Assembly (NCBI RefSeq): GCF_029510815.1
Contig: NZ_CP120360.1
Coordinates: forward strand, 2,046,001-2,110,000
Length of the DNA stretch: 64,000 bases
Source: Janibacter sp. DB-40
GTDB taxonomy: Bacteria; Actinomycetota; Actinomycetes; Actinomycetales; Dermatophilaceae
Direction: 5' to 3'
Shown here: piece by piece, positions 46,675-55,804 of the stretch
Layout: each line of letters begins with the position of its first letter
How positions within the stretch are numbered: position 1 is the first letter of the stretch
Position numbers and translations under genes: made by a program
The notes under the pieces: model-generated
The model's database searches: none
Seen by the model: the letters and a program-made list of their open reading frames with translations, nothing else
What the model was told of the DNA's origin: nothing

Positions 46675-49600
46675 ATGACCGATGACGTCCTCGACCGCTT
46701 CTCCCCCGCCACGGCCGCGTGGTTCCGGAGCAACTTCGACGCGCCCACCGCGGCACAGGAGGGCGCCTGGCGGGCGGTCAGTGCCGGCGCCCACGCCCTC
46801 GTCGTCGCCCCGACCGGCTCGGGCAAGACCCTCTCGGCCTTCCTCTGGGCGCTGGACCGCCTCGCCTCCCGGCCGCGCCCGCAGGAGCCGCAGGAGCGGT
46901 GTCGCGTGCTCTACATTTCCCCGCTCAAGGCCCTCGCCGTCGACGTCGAGCGCAACCTGCGCTCACCCCTCGTCGGGATCGGGCACGCCGCCGACCAGCT
47001 CGGGCTGGAGGCGCCCGAGGTCAGTGTCTCGGTGCGCTCGGGTGACACCCCGGCCAACGAGCGCCGCGCCTTCGCCAGGACGCCCAGCGACGTCCTGATC
47101 ACGACCCCCGAGTCCCTCTTCCTCATGCTCACCTCCGGGGTGCGCGACGCCCTGCGCGGCGTCGAGACCGTCATCGTCGACGAGATCCACGCCCTGGCCG
47201 GCACCAAGCGCGGCGCGCACCTGGCCCTCTCCCTGGAGCGTCTCGACGCCCGGCTGGCCCGCCCCGCCCAACGCATCGGGCTGTCGGCGACGGTCCGACC
47301 GGTCGACGAGGTCGGTCGCTTCCTCACCGGTGGGCGCCCCGTCGAGATCGTCCAGCCGACCTCGCACAAGCAGTGGCAGCTCGACGTCGTCGTCCCCGTC
47401 GCCGACCTCACCGAGCTCGGCGAGCCCACCGGGGACCTCAGCGGCGCCGCCGCTGGCGAGCCGCAGCGCGCCTCGATCTGGCCGCACGTCGAGGAGCGGG
47501 TCGTCGACCTGGTCAGCGCGCACCGCACGACGCTCGTCTTCGTCAACTCGCGTCGTATCGCCGAGCGCCTCACCGGGCGGCTGAACGAGATCTGGCACGA
47601 GCGCACGGCTCCGGCCGAGGAGGCCCCCGGCCCCGACCGCACGCCGGCAGAGGTGATGGCCCAGGCCGGGTCCGATGCGGGCGCACCCCCGATCCTCGCC
47701 CGCGCCCACCACGGCTCGGTCAGCAAGGAGGGACGCGCGGACATCGAGGAGGACCTGAAGTCCGGGCGCCTGCCCTGCGTCGTCGCCACGTCCAGCCTCG
47801 AGCTCGGCATCGACATGGGTGCGATCGACCTCGTCATCCAGATCGAGTCACCCCCCTCGGTCGCCTCCGGCCTGCAGCGCGTCGGCCGCGCAGGGCACCA
47901 GGTCGGCGCCGTCAGCCACGGTGTCGTCGTGCCCAAGTTCCGCGGCGACCTCGTCCAGTCCGCCGTCGTCGTCGAGCGCATGCGCGAGGGCGCCATCGAG
48001 TCCCTCCACGTCCCGGCCAACCCGCTCGACGTCCTCGCCCAGCAGGTCGTGGCGATGTGCGCCCTCGACGACTGGCAGGTCGAGGAGGTGGGCGAGCTGG
48101 TGCGGCGGGCGGCCCCCTTCGCCTCGCTGCCGCAGACCCTGCTGCACGCGACCCTCGACATGCTCGCCGGGCGCTACCCCTCCGAGGACTTCGCCGAGCT
48201 GCGCCCGCGGATCACCTGGGACCGGGTCGCCGGCACCCTCGTCGGCCGGCGCGGCGCGCAGCGGCTGGCGGTGACCAGCGGCGGGACGATCCCCGACCGC
48301 GGCCTCTACGGCGTCTTCCTCGCCGGGGGCGGCGGTCCGGGCCGCCGGGTGGGTGAGCTCGACGAGGAGATGGTCTACGAGTCCCGCGTCGGCGACGTCT
48401 TCACCCTCGGCACGAGCAGCTGGCGGATCGAGGACATCACCCACGACCAGGTCCTCGTCACCCCCGCCCCGGGCCAGCCGGGCAAGCTGCCGTTCTGGCA
48501 CGGCGACCAGATCGGGCGTCCGGCCGAGCTGGGCACCGCCGTGGGCGCCTTCGTCCGCGAGCTCTCCGGCATGGACGCGAAGGGGGCGACCGCCCGCCTC
48601 ACCGACGCCGGCCTGGACCCGTGGGCCGCGGACAACCTCCTGCAGTACCTCGGCGAGCAGCGCACCGCGACCGGCCACCTGCCCGACGACCGCACGATCG
48701 TCGTCGAGCGCTTCCGCGACGAGATCGGTGACTGGCGGGTGGCGATCCACTCCCCGTTCGGCGCGCAGGTGCACGCGCCGTGGGCGCTGGCGGTCTCCGC
48801 CCGGATGCGTGAGCGCTTCGGCGTCGACGTCCAGGCGATGCACGGTGACGACGGGATCGTGCTGCGGTTGCCGGACATCGAGATGGGTGACGTGCGGGAC
48901 GACGTCAGCGTCAGCAGCAGCGAGCTGCTCGACCTGATCACCCTCGACCCGGACGACGTCGACTCCCTCGTCACCGATGAGGTCGGCGGGTCGGCCCTCT
49001 TCGCGGCACGCTTCCGTGAGTGCGCCGCCCGCGCCCTCCTGCTCCCCCGCCGACGACCCGACAAGCGGCAGCCGCTGTGGCAGCAGCGCCAGCGGGCCGC
49101 CTCCCTGCTCCAGGTCGCCAGCGGGCACTCCGACTTCCCGATCGTGCTCGAGACGGTCCGCGAGTGCGTCCAGGACGTCTTCGACGTGCCCTCGCTGACC
49201 GAGCTGATGACGGCCGTGGCGCGACGCCGGGTCACGCTCGTGGACGTCGAGAGCCCGCGTCCCTCCCCCTTCGCCGCGTCGCTGATGTTCGGCTACGTCG
49301 CGCAGTTCCTCTACGAGGGCGACTCACCACTGGCCGAGCGTCGCGCGGCCGCGCTCACGCTCGACCCGACACTGCTGGCCGACCTGCTCGGCCGGGGTGA
49401 GCAGCTCTCCCTGGCCGACCTGCTCGACCCTGCCGCCGTCGAGCGCACCGCGGCCGAGCTGCAGCACCTCGCGCCCACGCGTGCCGCGCGCGACATGGAC
49501 GATCTCGCGGACCTCGTGCGCGTCCTGGGTCCGCTGAGTACTGCGGACCTCGTGCGGCGCAGCGTCCCCGAGCTCGACGAGGCGGGCGTGCGAGCGGCGC

Positions 49601-51318
49601 TGGACCGGCTCGAGACGGCCCGGCAGGTCATCCGGATCCCGGTTGCCGGCCGGGAGACGTGGGCGAGCACCGACGACGCCGCGCGCCTGCGCGACGCCCT
49701 CGGCGCCTCCCTCCCCCCGGGTCTGCCCGCCACCGCCCTGGAACCGGTCACCGACCCGCTCGGCGACCTCGTCACCCGCTACGCCCGCACGCACGTCCCC
49801 TTCGCCGCCACCGACCTCGCGGAGCACTACGGCATCGGGCGGGCCGTGGCCGTGGACGCACTGCGTCGCCTCGTCCAGACGGGCCGGCTCGCCGAGGGCG
49901 ACCTGCTGCCGGTGGAGTGCGGAGGTCGTGGTGGCGAGTTCTGCGATGCCGAGGTGCTGCGGACCCTGCGCCGGCGCTCCCTCGCCGCGCTGCGCCACGA
50001 GGTGGAGCCGGTCGAGCCCCGTCAGTACGCGCGCTTCCTGCCGGCCTGGCAGGGCGTGGGCCGGCGGATGCGCGGACGCGACGGCGTGCTGCGCGCCGTC
50101 GAGCAGCTGAGCGGCGTCCAGCTGCCCGCCAGCGCCCTCGAGACGCTCGTGCTGCCCGCGCGCATCGACGAGCCGGTCGCGCCGCTGCTGGACGACCTCA
50201 TGGCCAGCGGCCAGGTGCTGTGGGCCGGGCACGGACGACTGCCCGGTGACGACGCCTGGGTCAGCCTCCACCTGACCGATGGCGTGCAGGCCACCCTGCC
50301 CGTCCCCGCCACCGACGACCTGACCGAGCTGGAGCGGGCCGTGCACGCGGCGCTCGGAGGCGGTGGCGCGTACTTCTTCCGCGACGTGGCCGATGCGGTT
50401 GCGCAGGCGCGCATCGACCACGACGGGGAGGAGCGACCGGAGCCGGCGAGCGATGACGAGCTCGCCGATGCGCTGTGGTCGCTCGCCCACCGCGGCCTGG
50501 TCACCGGTGACACCCTGGCGCCGGTCCGCGGGCTGCTCGCCGGCGGTCGCTCGGCGCACCGCACCCCCCGCCGCGCCACGAGTCGCAGCCGATACGGGGG
50601 CCGTCCCCGGCTGGGTCGGGCCGCCGTGCCACAACGCACCGGACCACCGCGCGTCGCGGGCCGCTGGTCGCTGCTCCCGGCTGCCGAGACGGACCCGACG
50701 ATCCGGGTCCATGCCGCCGCCGAGGGGCTGCTCGACCGGCACGGCGTCGTCACCCGGGGAGCCGTCGTCGCGGAGGAGGTCACCGGTGGCTTCGCGGCGA
50801 TCCACCGGGTCCTCGGAGTCGCGGAGGAGGCCGGTCAGGTGCGCCGCGGGTACTTCGTCGAGGGACTGGGCGCCTCCCAGTTCGCCCTCCCGGGCGCGGT
50901 GGACGAGGTCCGCTCGGCGCGTGCCGGTGAGGACGCGGTCGTGCTCGCCGCGACGGATCCCGCGAGCCCGTGGGGGGCGGCCCTGCGCTGGCCGGAGCGC
51001 GCCGCGGACCGGTCCGGGCACCAGCCCGGCCGCAAGGCCGGCGCCCTCGTCGTCGCGGTCGACGGGGAGCTCGTCCTCTACGTCGAGCGCGGTGGGCGCA
51101 CGCTGCTCACCTGGGGCGAGGATGCCGAGGTCCTGCGCACGGCGGCGCGAGGGCTCGCCGAGGCCGTGCGCCGTGGCGCCCTCGGGCGACTCACCGTGCA
51201 GAAGGCCGACGGCGCTCCCGTGCTCGGCTCCACCGACCCGCTCGCGCTCGCGCTGACCGACGCCGGCTTCACCATGACCCCCCGCGGGCTGCGCCTGCGG
51301 CCGACCGGGAGTCGCTGA
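46675..51318 (+). CDS. lhr: Large ATP-dependent helicase Lhr
   Basis: This 1547-aa SF2 helicase has the full actinobacterial length. Walker A APTGSGKT (about 45-52), ISPLKALAVDVERNL, TTPESLFLMLTS, the DEVH-like box VIVDEIHALAGTKRG, GLSATVRP, SSLELGIDMG and QRVGRAGHQVG form the Lhr-core with its winged-helix and beta-barrel parts. The remaining roughly 700 residues are the Lhr C-terminal domain. Lhr is a 3'-5' translocase linked to DNA damage, and lhr next to nei is conserved (M. tuberculosis Rv3296-Rv3297). Start ATG 46675, no strong ribosome site. Confidence 0.93.
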   Translation: MTDDVLDRFSPATAAWFRSNFDAPTAAQEGAWRAVSAGAHALVVAPTGSGKTLSAFLWALDRLASRPRPQEPQERCRVLYISPLKALAVDVERNLRSPLVGIGHAADQLGLEAPEVSVSVRSGDTPANERRAFARTPSDVLITTPESLFLMLTSGVRDALRGVETVIVDEIHALAGTKRGAHLALSLERLDARLARPAQRIGLSATVRPVDEVGRFLTGGRPVEIVQPTSHKQWQLDVVVPVADLTELGEPTGDLSGAAAGEPQRASIWPHVEERVVDLVSAHRTTLVFVNSRRIAERLTGRLNEIWHERTAPAEEAPGPDRTPAEVMAQAGSDAGAPPILARAHHGSVSKEGRADIEEDLKSGRLPCVVATSSLELGIDMGAIDLVIQIESPPSVASGLQRVGRAGHQVGAVSHGVVVPKFRGDLVQSAVVVERMREGAIESLHVPANPLDVLAQQVVAMCALDDWQVEEVGELVRRAAPFASLPQTLLHATLDMLAGRYPSEDFAELRPRITWDRVAGTLVGRRGAQRLAVTSGGTIPDRGLYGVFLAGGGGPGRRVGELDEEMVYESRVGDVFTLGTSSWRIEDITHDQVLVTPAPGQPGKLPFWHGDQIGRPAELGTAVGAFVRELSGMDAKGATARLTDAGLDPWAADNLLQYLGEQRTATGHLPDDRTIVVERFRDEIGDWRVAIHSPFGAQVHAPWALAVSARMRERFGVDVQAMHGDDGIVLRLPDIEMGDVRDDVSVSSSELLDLITLDPDDVDSLVTDEVGGSALFAARFRECAARALLLPRRRPDKRQPLWQQRQRAASLLQVASGHSDFPIVLETVRECVQDVFDVPSLTELMTAVARRRVTLVDVESPRPSPFAASLMFGYVAQFLYEGDSPLAERRAAALTLDPTLLADLLGRGEQLSLADLLDPAAVERTAAELQHLAPTRAARDMDDLADLVRVLGPLSTADLVRRSVPELDEAGVRAALDRLETARQVIRIPVAGRETWASTDDAARLRDALGASLPPGLPATALEPVTDPLGDLVTRYARTHVPFAATDLAEHYGIGRAVAVDALRRLVQTGRLAEGDLLPVECGGRGGEFCDAEVLRTLRRRSLAALRHEVEPVEPRQYARFLPAWQGVGRRMRGRDGVLRAVEQLSGVQLPASALETLVLPARIDEPVAPLLDDLMASGQVLWAGHGRLPGDDAWVSLHLTDGVQATLPVPATDDLTELERAVHAALGGGGAYFFRDVADAVAQARIDHDGEERPEPASDDELADALWSLAHRGLVTGDTLAPVRGLLAGGRSAHRTPRRATSRSRYGGRPRLGRAAVPQRTGPPRVAGRWSLLPAAETDPTIRVHAAAEGLLDRHGVVTRGAVVAEEVTGGFAAIHRVLGVAEEAGQVRRGYFVEGLGASQFALPGAVDEVRSARAGEDAVVLAATDPASPWGAALRWPERAADRSGHQPGRKAGALVVAVDGELVLYVERGGRTLLTWGEDAEVLRTAARGLAEAVRRGALGRLTVQKADGAPVLGSTDPLALALTDAGFTMTPRGLRLRPTGSR

Positions 51319-51320
51319 GC

Positions 51321-52118
51321 ATGCCCGAGGGTGACACCGTCCGGCGCGCGGCCGACCGTCTGGGACAGGCCCTGACCGGGCAGCGCCTGACCCTCGTCGA
51401 CATCCGGTGGGGCACCGTGGGCGAGGATCCGATCCGTGACGCCCTCGTCGAGGAGATCGTCCCGCGCGGCAAGCACCTGCTGCACCGCTTCGACACCGGG
51501 TGGACCCTGCACACTCACCTGCGGATGGAGGGATCCTGGCGGATCGAAGGGGGTGGCTCACCGGCGGCGGCGCGGGCCCTGCGTCGTCGCGACCTGCGGG
51601 TCGCCCTCGGGACGGCGGCGTGGACGACCCTGGGCCTGCGCCTCGGGGAGGTCGACCTCGTGCGCCGGCATGACGAGCACCGCCTCGTCGGCCATCTCGG
51701 CCCCGACGTGCTCGGGGCCGACTGGGACGCGGCGACAGCGCTGGCGCGCCTGTCCGGCGCGCCGGGCACGACCCTGGCCGCGGCACTGCTGGACCAGCGC
51801 AACCTCGCGGGAGTCGGGACGTTCTGGGCGAGCGAAGCCCTCTTCCTCCAGCGCCTGGACCCGTGGCGTCCCGTGGCCGAGCTGCGGGAGGAGGACCTCG
51901 CCGCCCTGGTGGAGCGGGTGCACACCCTGATGGTGCGCAGCCACGCCCTCGGGATGCAGTCCTCGACCGGCCACCGCCGCGCCGACCGGCGGGCCTTCGT
52001 CCACGGGCGGGCTCGTCAGCCGTGCCGCCGGTGCGGCACGACGATCCGGGTCGGTGACCTGGGCGTGGGCGCGCACGAGCGCGTCTTCTTCTCGTGCCCG
52101 GTGTGCCAGAGCGGGTAG
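51321..52118 (+). CDS. nei: Fpg/Nei-family DNA glycosylase (endonuclease VIII)
   Basis: This 265-aa bifunctional glycosylase/AP lyase acts on oxidised bases. The catalytic N-terminus MPEGDTVRRAADRL (Pro2, Glu3) is intact. The Lys in PRGKHLLHRF, the Asn in QRNLAGVGTFWASEALF and the zinc finger CRRCGT...FFSCPVC are all present. The ATG is 2 nt after the lhr stop, so the two repair genes form an operon. It converges with clgR 3 nt apart. Confidence 0.93.
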   Translation: MPEGDTVRRAADRLGQALTGQRLTLVDIRWGTVGEDPIRDALVEEIVPRGKHLLHRFDTGWTLHTHLRMEGSWRIEGGGSPAAARALRRRDLRVALGTAAWTTLGLRLGEVDLVRRHDEHRLVGHLGPDVLGADWDAATALARLSGAPGTTLAAALLDQRNLAGVGTFWASEALFLQRLDPWRPVAELREEDLAALVERVHTLMVRSHALGMQSSTGHRRADRRAFVHGRARQPCRRCGTTIRVGDLGVGAHERVFFSCPVCQSG

Positions 52119-52121
52119 CGG

Positions 52122-52421
52122 TCAGGCTGCGGAGACGACCGTCTCGTCGCGGGTGGCCACGGGCAGCGCGACGGGGGCGCTCGCGCGCTCAGCGCGGTCT
52201 GCCCGGTGGGCGATCTCGGTGAAGACGACCGACATCGGCAGGTCGAGCGCCTGGCAGATGGAGGCGACGAGCTCCGAGCTCGCTTCCTTCTCCCCGCGCT
52301 CGATCTCGCTGAGGTAGCCGAGGGAGACCGATGCCCGGGCGGAGATGTCCCGCAGGGTGCTCCCCCGGGCGCGCCGCGCACTGCGGAGCACGTCACCGAG
52401 CTCTTCCCTCAGCAGCACCAT
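52122..52421 (-). CDS. clgR: ClgR-type XRE transcriptional regulator
   Basis: This 99-aa regulator has an XRE helix-turn-helix (about 5-65): LGDVLRSARRARGSTLRDISARASVSLGYLSEIERGEKEASSELV. ClgR activates clp protease and chaperone genes in actinobacteria. The order rimO-pgsA-pncC-clgR is its usual context. The C-terminus lacks an obvious ClpP degradation tag beyond VVSAA, which resembles Ala-Ala-ending substrates. GAGGAGG is 6 nt before ATG 52421, and TACGGT at 52455-52460 may be its own -10. Confidence 0.9.
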   Translation of the reverse strand: MVLLREELGDVLRSARRARGSTLRDISARASVSLGYLSEIERGEKEASSELVASICQALDLPMSVVFTEIAHRADRAERASAPVALPVATRDETVVSAA

Positions 52422-52473
52422 CGGTCCACCTCCTCATGTTCTTCGTCACGCTCCACCGTACATCGGCCTCCCG

Positions 52474-52959
52474 TCAGCCGGACAGGGTGACCTCGTGGGC
52501 GAGGTCGAGCGCAGCCTCGACGGCTCCGCTGCGCACCTGCGACCGGTCCCCGGTCAACGCCAGCCGGCGCGCCGTCACTTCCGACGGGGTCGCGCAGGCC
52601 AGCCAGACGGTCCCCGCCGGGTGCCCCTCGCTCGGTCCGGGCCCCGCGACACCGGTCGTCGCGATTGCGACGTCCACCCCGAGCACGCGGCACGCTCCGA
52701 GGGCCATCTGCGAGGCGACCTCCCGGTCGACCGTCCCGACGCGGTCCACCAGGTCCGCCGCGACCCCCAGCACCTCGATCTTCAGGCCCGGGTCGTAGGC
52801 GACCACCGAGCCGTGGAAGACCCGGGAGGCTCCGGGCACCGCGACCAGCGTCGCCGCGAGCAGGCCCCCGGTCAGCGACTCGGCGGTGCCGAGCGACCAG
52901 CCGCGGGCAGCCAGTGACTCGAGGAGCCCGCCGGCGCCGGTGGGCGGGTCAGTGGCCAC
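52474..52959 (-). CDS. pncC: Nicotinamide-nucleotide amidase (CinA C-terminal domain)
   Basis: This protein of about 161 aa corresponds to the CinA C-terminal domain only, which deamidates NMN. Family motifs are SLGTAESLTGGLLAATLVAVPGASRVFHGSVVAY, VAIATTGVAGPGP and HPAGTVWLA. The N-terminal MoeA-like domain of full CinA is absent, as is common in actinobacteria. AAGG 6 nt before GTG 52959 is preferred over GTG 52977. Either start overlaps the end of pgsA, so translation is coupled. Confidence 0.9.
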   Translation of the reverse strand: MATDPPTGAGGLLESLAARGWSLGTAESLTGGLLAATLVAVPGASRVFHGSVVAYDPGLKIEVLGVAADLVDRVGTVDREVASQMALGACRVLGVDVAIATTGVAGPGPSEGHPAGTVWLACATPSEVTARRLALTGDRSQVRSGAVEAALDLAHEVTLSG

Positions 52960-53605
52960 CGGCCGCCTTGCGGTCACGCTTCATCCGTGCCCGGTCACTC
53001 GTCGTGCGCAGCTTCAGCGCCTTGACGACGTAGTCGACACCGGTCGCGATCGTCACGACGAGGGCGGCGAGGAGGACACCTCCGGCCAGGAGCCGGAAGA
53101 GGTCCTCGAGAGGGAAGGTGTGCAGCGGCATGACGAAGAGGCCGATCGCCAGGGCCTGCAGGAAGGTCTTGATCTTGCCGCCGCGGCTGGCGGGCATGAT
53201 CCCGTGCCGGATGACCCAGAAGCGCAGGGCGGTGATCCCCAGCTCCCGGGCGAGGATGATGACGGTGACCCACCAGGGGATCTCGTCGATCATCGACAGG
53301 GTGATGAATCCGGCGCCCGTGAGCGCCTTGTCGGCGATCGGGTCGGCGACCTTGCCGAAGGTGGTGACGAGACCCTTCGCGCGGGCCAGGTCACCGTCGA
53401 TCCGGTCGGTGATGATCGCGCCGGCGAAGACTCCCCAGGCCCACCACCGTGAGGCGGTGTCGTCGCCGCCGTGGCGCAGGACCAGCCAGACGAAGACGGG
53501 CACGAGCAGGATGCGCAGGACCGTCAGGGCGTTGGGGAGGTTCCACGGGCTCGGCTCGGCGGCCGTGGTCCCCGCCTCGGTCGACGGCGTCCGGTCGTCG
53601 GTCAC
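52949..53605 (-). CDS. pgsA: CDP-diacylglycerol-glycerol-3-phosphate 3-phosphatidyltransferase
   Basis: This 218-aa membrane enzyme makes phosphatidylglycerophosphate. The CDP-alcohol phosphotransferase motif reads [27 protein letters not shown], i.e. D-x2-D-G-x2-A-R-x8-G-x3-D-x3-D intact. [21 protein letters not shown] is the typical first TM region. The GTG start overlaps the rimO stop (GTGA), and the 3' end overlaps pncC by 11 bp. Confidence 0.93.
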   Translation of the reverse strand: MTDDRTPSTEAGTTAAEPSPWNLPNALTVLRILLVPVFVWLVLRHGGDDTASRWWAWGVFAGAIITDRIDGDLARAKGLVTTFGKVADPIADKALTGAGFITLSMIDEIPWWVTVIILARELGITALRFWVIRHGIMPASRGGKIKTFLQALAIGLFVMPLHTFPLEDLFRLLAGGVLLAALVVTIATGVDYVVKALKLRTTSDRARMKRDRKAAGGH

Positions 53606-55008
53606 GCGGCCACCTCCGCCACGAGGTCGATGCCCTCGGTGCCGACGACCGTGGCCGTGACGATCGTGCCCGGGGCGAGTCCCTCGAGCGATCCGGTGAG
53701 CAGGGTCGCCCCGTCGATGTCGGGGCCCTGGTGGTCCGCGCGCCCGGAGACCTCACCGGTCTCGGCGTCGACCTCCTCGACGAGCACCGTCACCGTCTCC
53801 CCGATGCGCTCCTCCGCCCGCTGGGCGGTCAGCTCCTCGACGAGGCGCGTGATCCGATCGACGCGCTCGGCGATGACGTCGGGCTCGACCTTGTCGGTCA
53901 GGTCCGCCCCCTCGGTCCCGTCCTCGTCGGAGTAACCGAAGACGCCGACGACGTCGAGGCGGGCCTCGACGAGGAAGCGCTCGAGCTCGGCCACGTCCTC
54001 CTCGGTCTCTCCCGGGAAGCCGACGATGACGTTGGAGCGGATCCCGGCCTCCGGCTGGCGCTCGCGCACCGAGCGGATCAGGCCGAGGAAGGACTCGGTG
54101 TCCCCGAACCGGCGCATCCGGCGCAGCAGCGGGCCCGAGGCGTGCTGGAAGGAGATGTCGTACCAGGGCACGACGCCCGGGATGCTCGCCATCGCCCGCA
54201 GCAGACCGGGACGGATCTCGGCGGGCTGCAGGTAGGACACGCGGACCCGGTCGACGCCCTCGATCGCGACGAGCTCCGGCAGCAGCTGCTCGAGCAGGTC
54301 GAGGTCGCCGAGGTCCTTGCCGTAGGACGTGGAGTTCTCACTGACGAGGAAGAGCTCGCGCACCCCCTGGGAGGCCAGCCACCGCCCCTCGGCCACGACG
54401 TCGTTCGGCCGGCGGGAGACGAAGGCCCCGCGGAAGGTCGGGATGGCGCAGAAGGAGCAGCGACGGTCGCAGCCGGACGCGATCTTCAGCGGCGCCCACG
54501 GCCGGTCGTCGAGACGTGCCCGGGGCAGGTCGCTCCCGCCGTGGCCCGGGAGGGCCACGTCCTGGGCAGCGGCCTCGCGCTCGACCGGCGAGATCGGCAG
54601 CAGGGTCCGGCGGTCACCGGGCGTGTGCGCCTCGGGCGCGTGCCCGTCGAGGACCGCGCGCAGGTGGGTGGACATGTCGGTGTAGGAGTCGAAGCCGAGG
54701 ACCGCGTCGGCCTCCGGCAGCTCGTCGGCGAGCTCCTTGCCGTAGCGCTCGGCCAGGCACCCGACGGCCACGACCTTCTGGGTGCGGCCGTGCTCACGCA
54801 GGTCGTTCGCCTCGAGGATCGCGTCGATCGAGTCCTTCTTGGCCTGCTCGATGAAGCCGCAGGTGTTGACCACGGCCACGTCGGCCGCAGCGGCATCCTC
54901 GACGAGGGTCCAACCCCCGGCGGACAGACGGCCGGCGAGCTCCTCGGAGTCGACATCATTACGGGTGCACCCCAGAGTGACGAGGGCAACGCTTCGGGGC
55001 ACGGACAT
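53602..55008 (-). CDS. rimO: Ribosomal protein S12 methylthiotransferase
   Basis: This 468-aa radical-SAM enzyme is related to MiaB. Cysteines of the UPF0004 domain are in [25 protein letters not shown] and [10 protein letters not shown]. The radical-SAM triad is [17 protein letters not shown], and a TRAM domain closes the protein. The family modifies Asp89 of S12. TAGAGT 7 nt upstream selects ATG 55008 as a leaderless start. It is the first gene of rimO-pgsA-pncC(-clgR). Confidence 0.93.
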   Translation of the reverse strand: MSVPRSVALVTLGCTRNDVDSEELAGRLSAGGWTLVEDAAAADVAVVNTCGFIEQAKKDSIDAILEANDLREHGRTQKVVAVGCLAERYGKELADELPEADAVLGFDSYTDMSTHLRAVLDGHAPEAHTPGDRRTLLPISPVEREAAAQDVALPGHGGSDLPRARLDDRPWAPLKIASGCDRRCSFCAIPTFRGAFVSRRPNDVVAEGRWLASQGVRELFLVSENSTSYGKDLGDLDLLEQLLPELVAIEGVDRVRVSYLQPAEIRPGLLRAMASIPGVVPWYDISFQHASGPLLRRMRRFGDTESFLGLIRSVRERQPEAGIRSNVIVGFPGETEEDVAELERFLVEARLDVVGVFGYSDEDGTEGADLTDKVEPDVIAERVDRITRLVEELTAQRAEERIGETVTVLVEEVDAETGEVSGRADHQGPDIDGATLLTGSLEGLAPGTIVTATVVGTEGIDLVAEVAA

Positions 55009-55015
55009 GCCCCCC

Positions 55016-55021
55016 ACTCTA
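55016..55021 (-). promoter_or_regulatory. -10 box of rimO (leaderless)
   Basis: TAGAGT on the minus strand is 7 nt before ATG 55008. Confidence 0.5.
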
Positions 55022-55056
55022 GGCCGCCCGCGCCCGTGCTCGATCCTGAACCGCCG

Positions 55057-55761
55057 TCAGCTGCGCGAACGCATCACCGTCAGGGCCACCAGGCGGGAGA
55101 TGACCATGGCCACGTAGAGCACGCCGGTGAGCTGCTCGATCATCGTGGCGGCACGCGCGTGGGGCTTGACGGGGATGACGTCGGACAGGCCGACGCTCGT
55201 GAGGTTCGCCCCGGAGAAGTACAGCAGCTCCAGGAAGGACCGCCGATCACCGCCGCTACCCCCGGCGAAGGAGTCGGGGGAGAGCGTCTGGACCGCCACG
55301 TAGAGGTAGGCGAAGGCGAAGAGGAGCACGGTGAAGGCGGCCGCGACCGCGAAGAACTCGTCCTTGGTCACCCAGGTGTCGGCGAAGACGTAGGCGATGA
55401 GTCCGTAGGCGATGTAGAAGTAGAAGACCGACAGGAGCAGGTGCGCGGCGAAGTTCACCCAGATGTTGTCGACGTCGACCACCGACCACACCTCGAGCAG
55501 GAACGCGGGGAACCCGATGAGCAGGGCCAGCCACGTCAGGGCCGGTGTGGACCGGACCGTCCAGATGCCGAAGGTCACGGCGATCAGCGAGATGCCGGCG
55601 ATGGCCGCCCGTCCCCACGACTCGGCCTCCACCCACGGCAGGAGGACGATGGCGAGGAGCTGGATGGCGACGAGGATCGCCGACGGTTGCTTCCGCACGA
55701 CGGCCGCCCAGTAGTTGATCCCCGTCGGACGACTGTCGAGCTCGTACCAGGCCTTCGTCAT
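55057..55761 (-). CDS. Ion-channel-family membrane protein with altered selectivity filter
   Basis: This 234-aa protein has about six TM segments and a C-terminal pore module of the Ion_trans_2 type (LLYFSGANLTSVGLSDVIPVKPHARAATMIEQLTGVLYVAMVISRLVAL). The pore loop is placed like that of K+ channels, but the filter reads TSVGLSD where T-x-G-Y/F-G-D is expected. No cytosolic RCK domain is present. Ion selectivity is therefore uncertain. TACAGT 7 nt upstream marks ATG 55761 as a leaderless start. It is divergent from the MauE-thioredoxin gene. Confidence 0.75.
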   Translation of the reverse strand: MTKAWYELDSRPTGINYWAAVVRKQPSAILVAIQLLAIVLLPWVEAESWGRAAIAGISLIAVTFGIWTVRSTPALTWLALLIGFPAFLLEVWSVVDVDNIWVNFAAHLLLSVFYFYIAYGLIAYVFADTWVTKDEFFAVAAAFTVLLFAFAYLYVAVQTLSPDSFAGGSGGDRRSFLELLYFSGANLTSVGLSDVIPVKPHARAATMIEQLTGVLYVAMVISRLVALTVMRSRS

Positions 55762-55768
55762 GCGCCCA

Positions 55769-55797
55769 ACTGTAGGTCGCCCACGGCGCTCTAGACT
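55769..55797. promoter_or_regulatory. Divergent -10 boxes of the channel and MauE genes
   Basis: TACAGT (minus, 55769-55774) precedes ATG 55761 by 7 nt. TAGACT (plus, 55792-55797) precedes GTG 55805 by 7 nt. Both genes appear leaderless and share a 43-nt gap. Confidence 0.5.
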
Positions 55798-55804
55798 CCC
55801 GAAC

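Noticed and set aside
49324..51786. An 820-codon open frame antisense to lhr and nei
   Set aside because: Arg/Gly/Pro-rich shadow; the sense strand has intact Lhr and Nei motifs.
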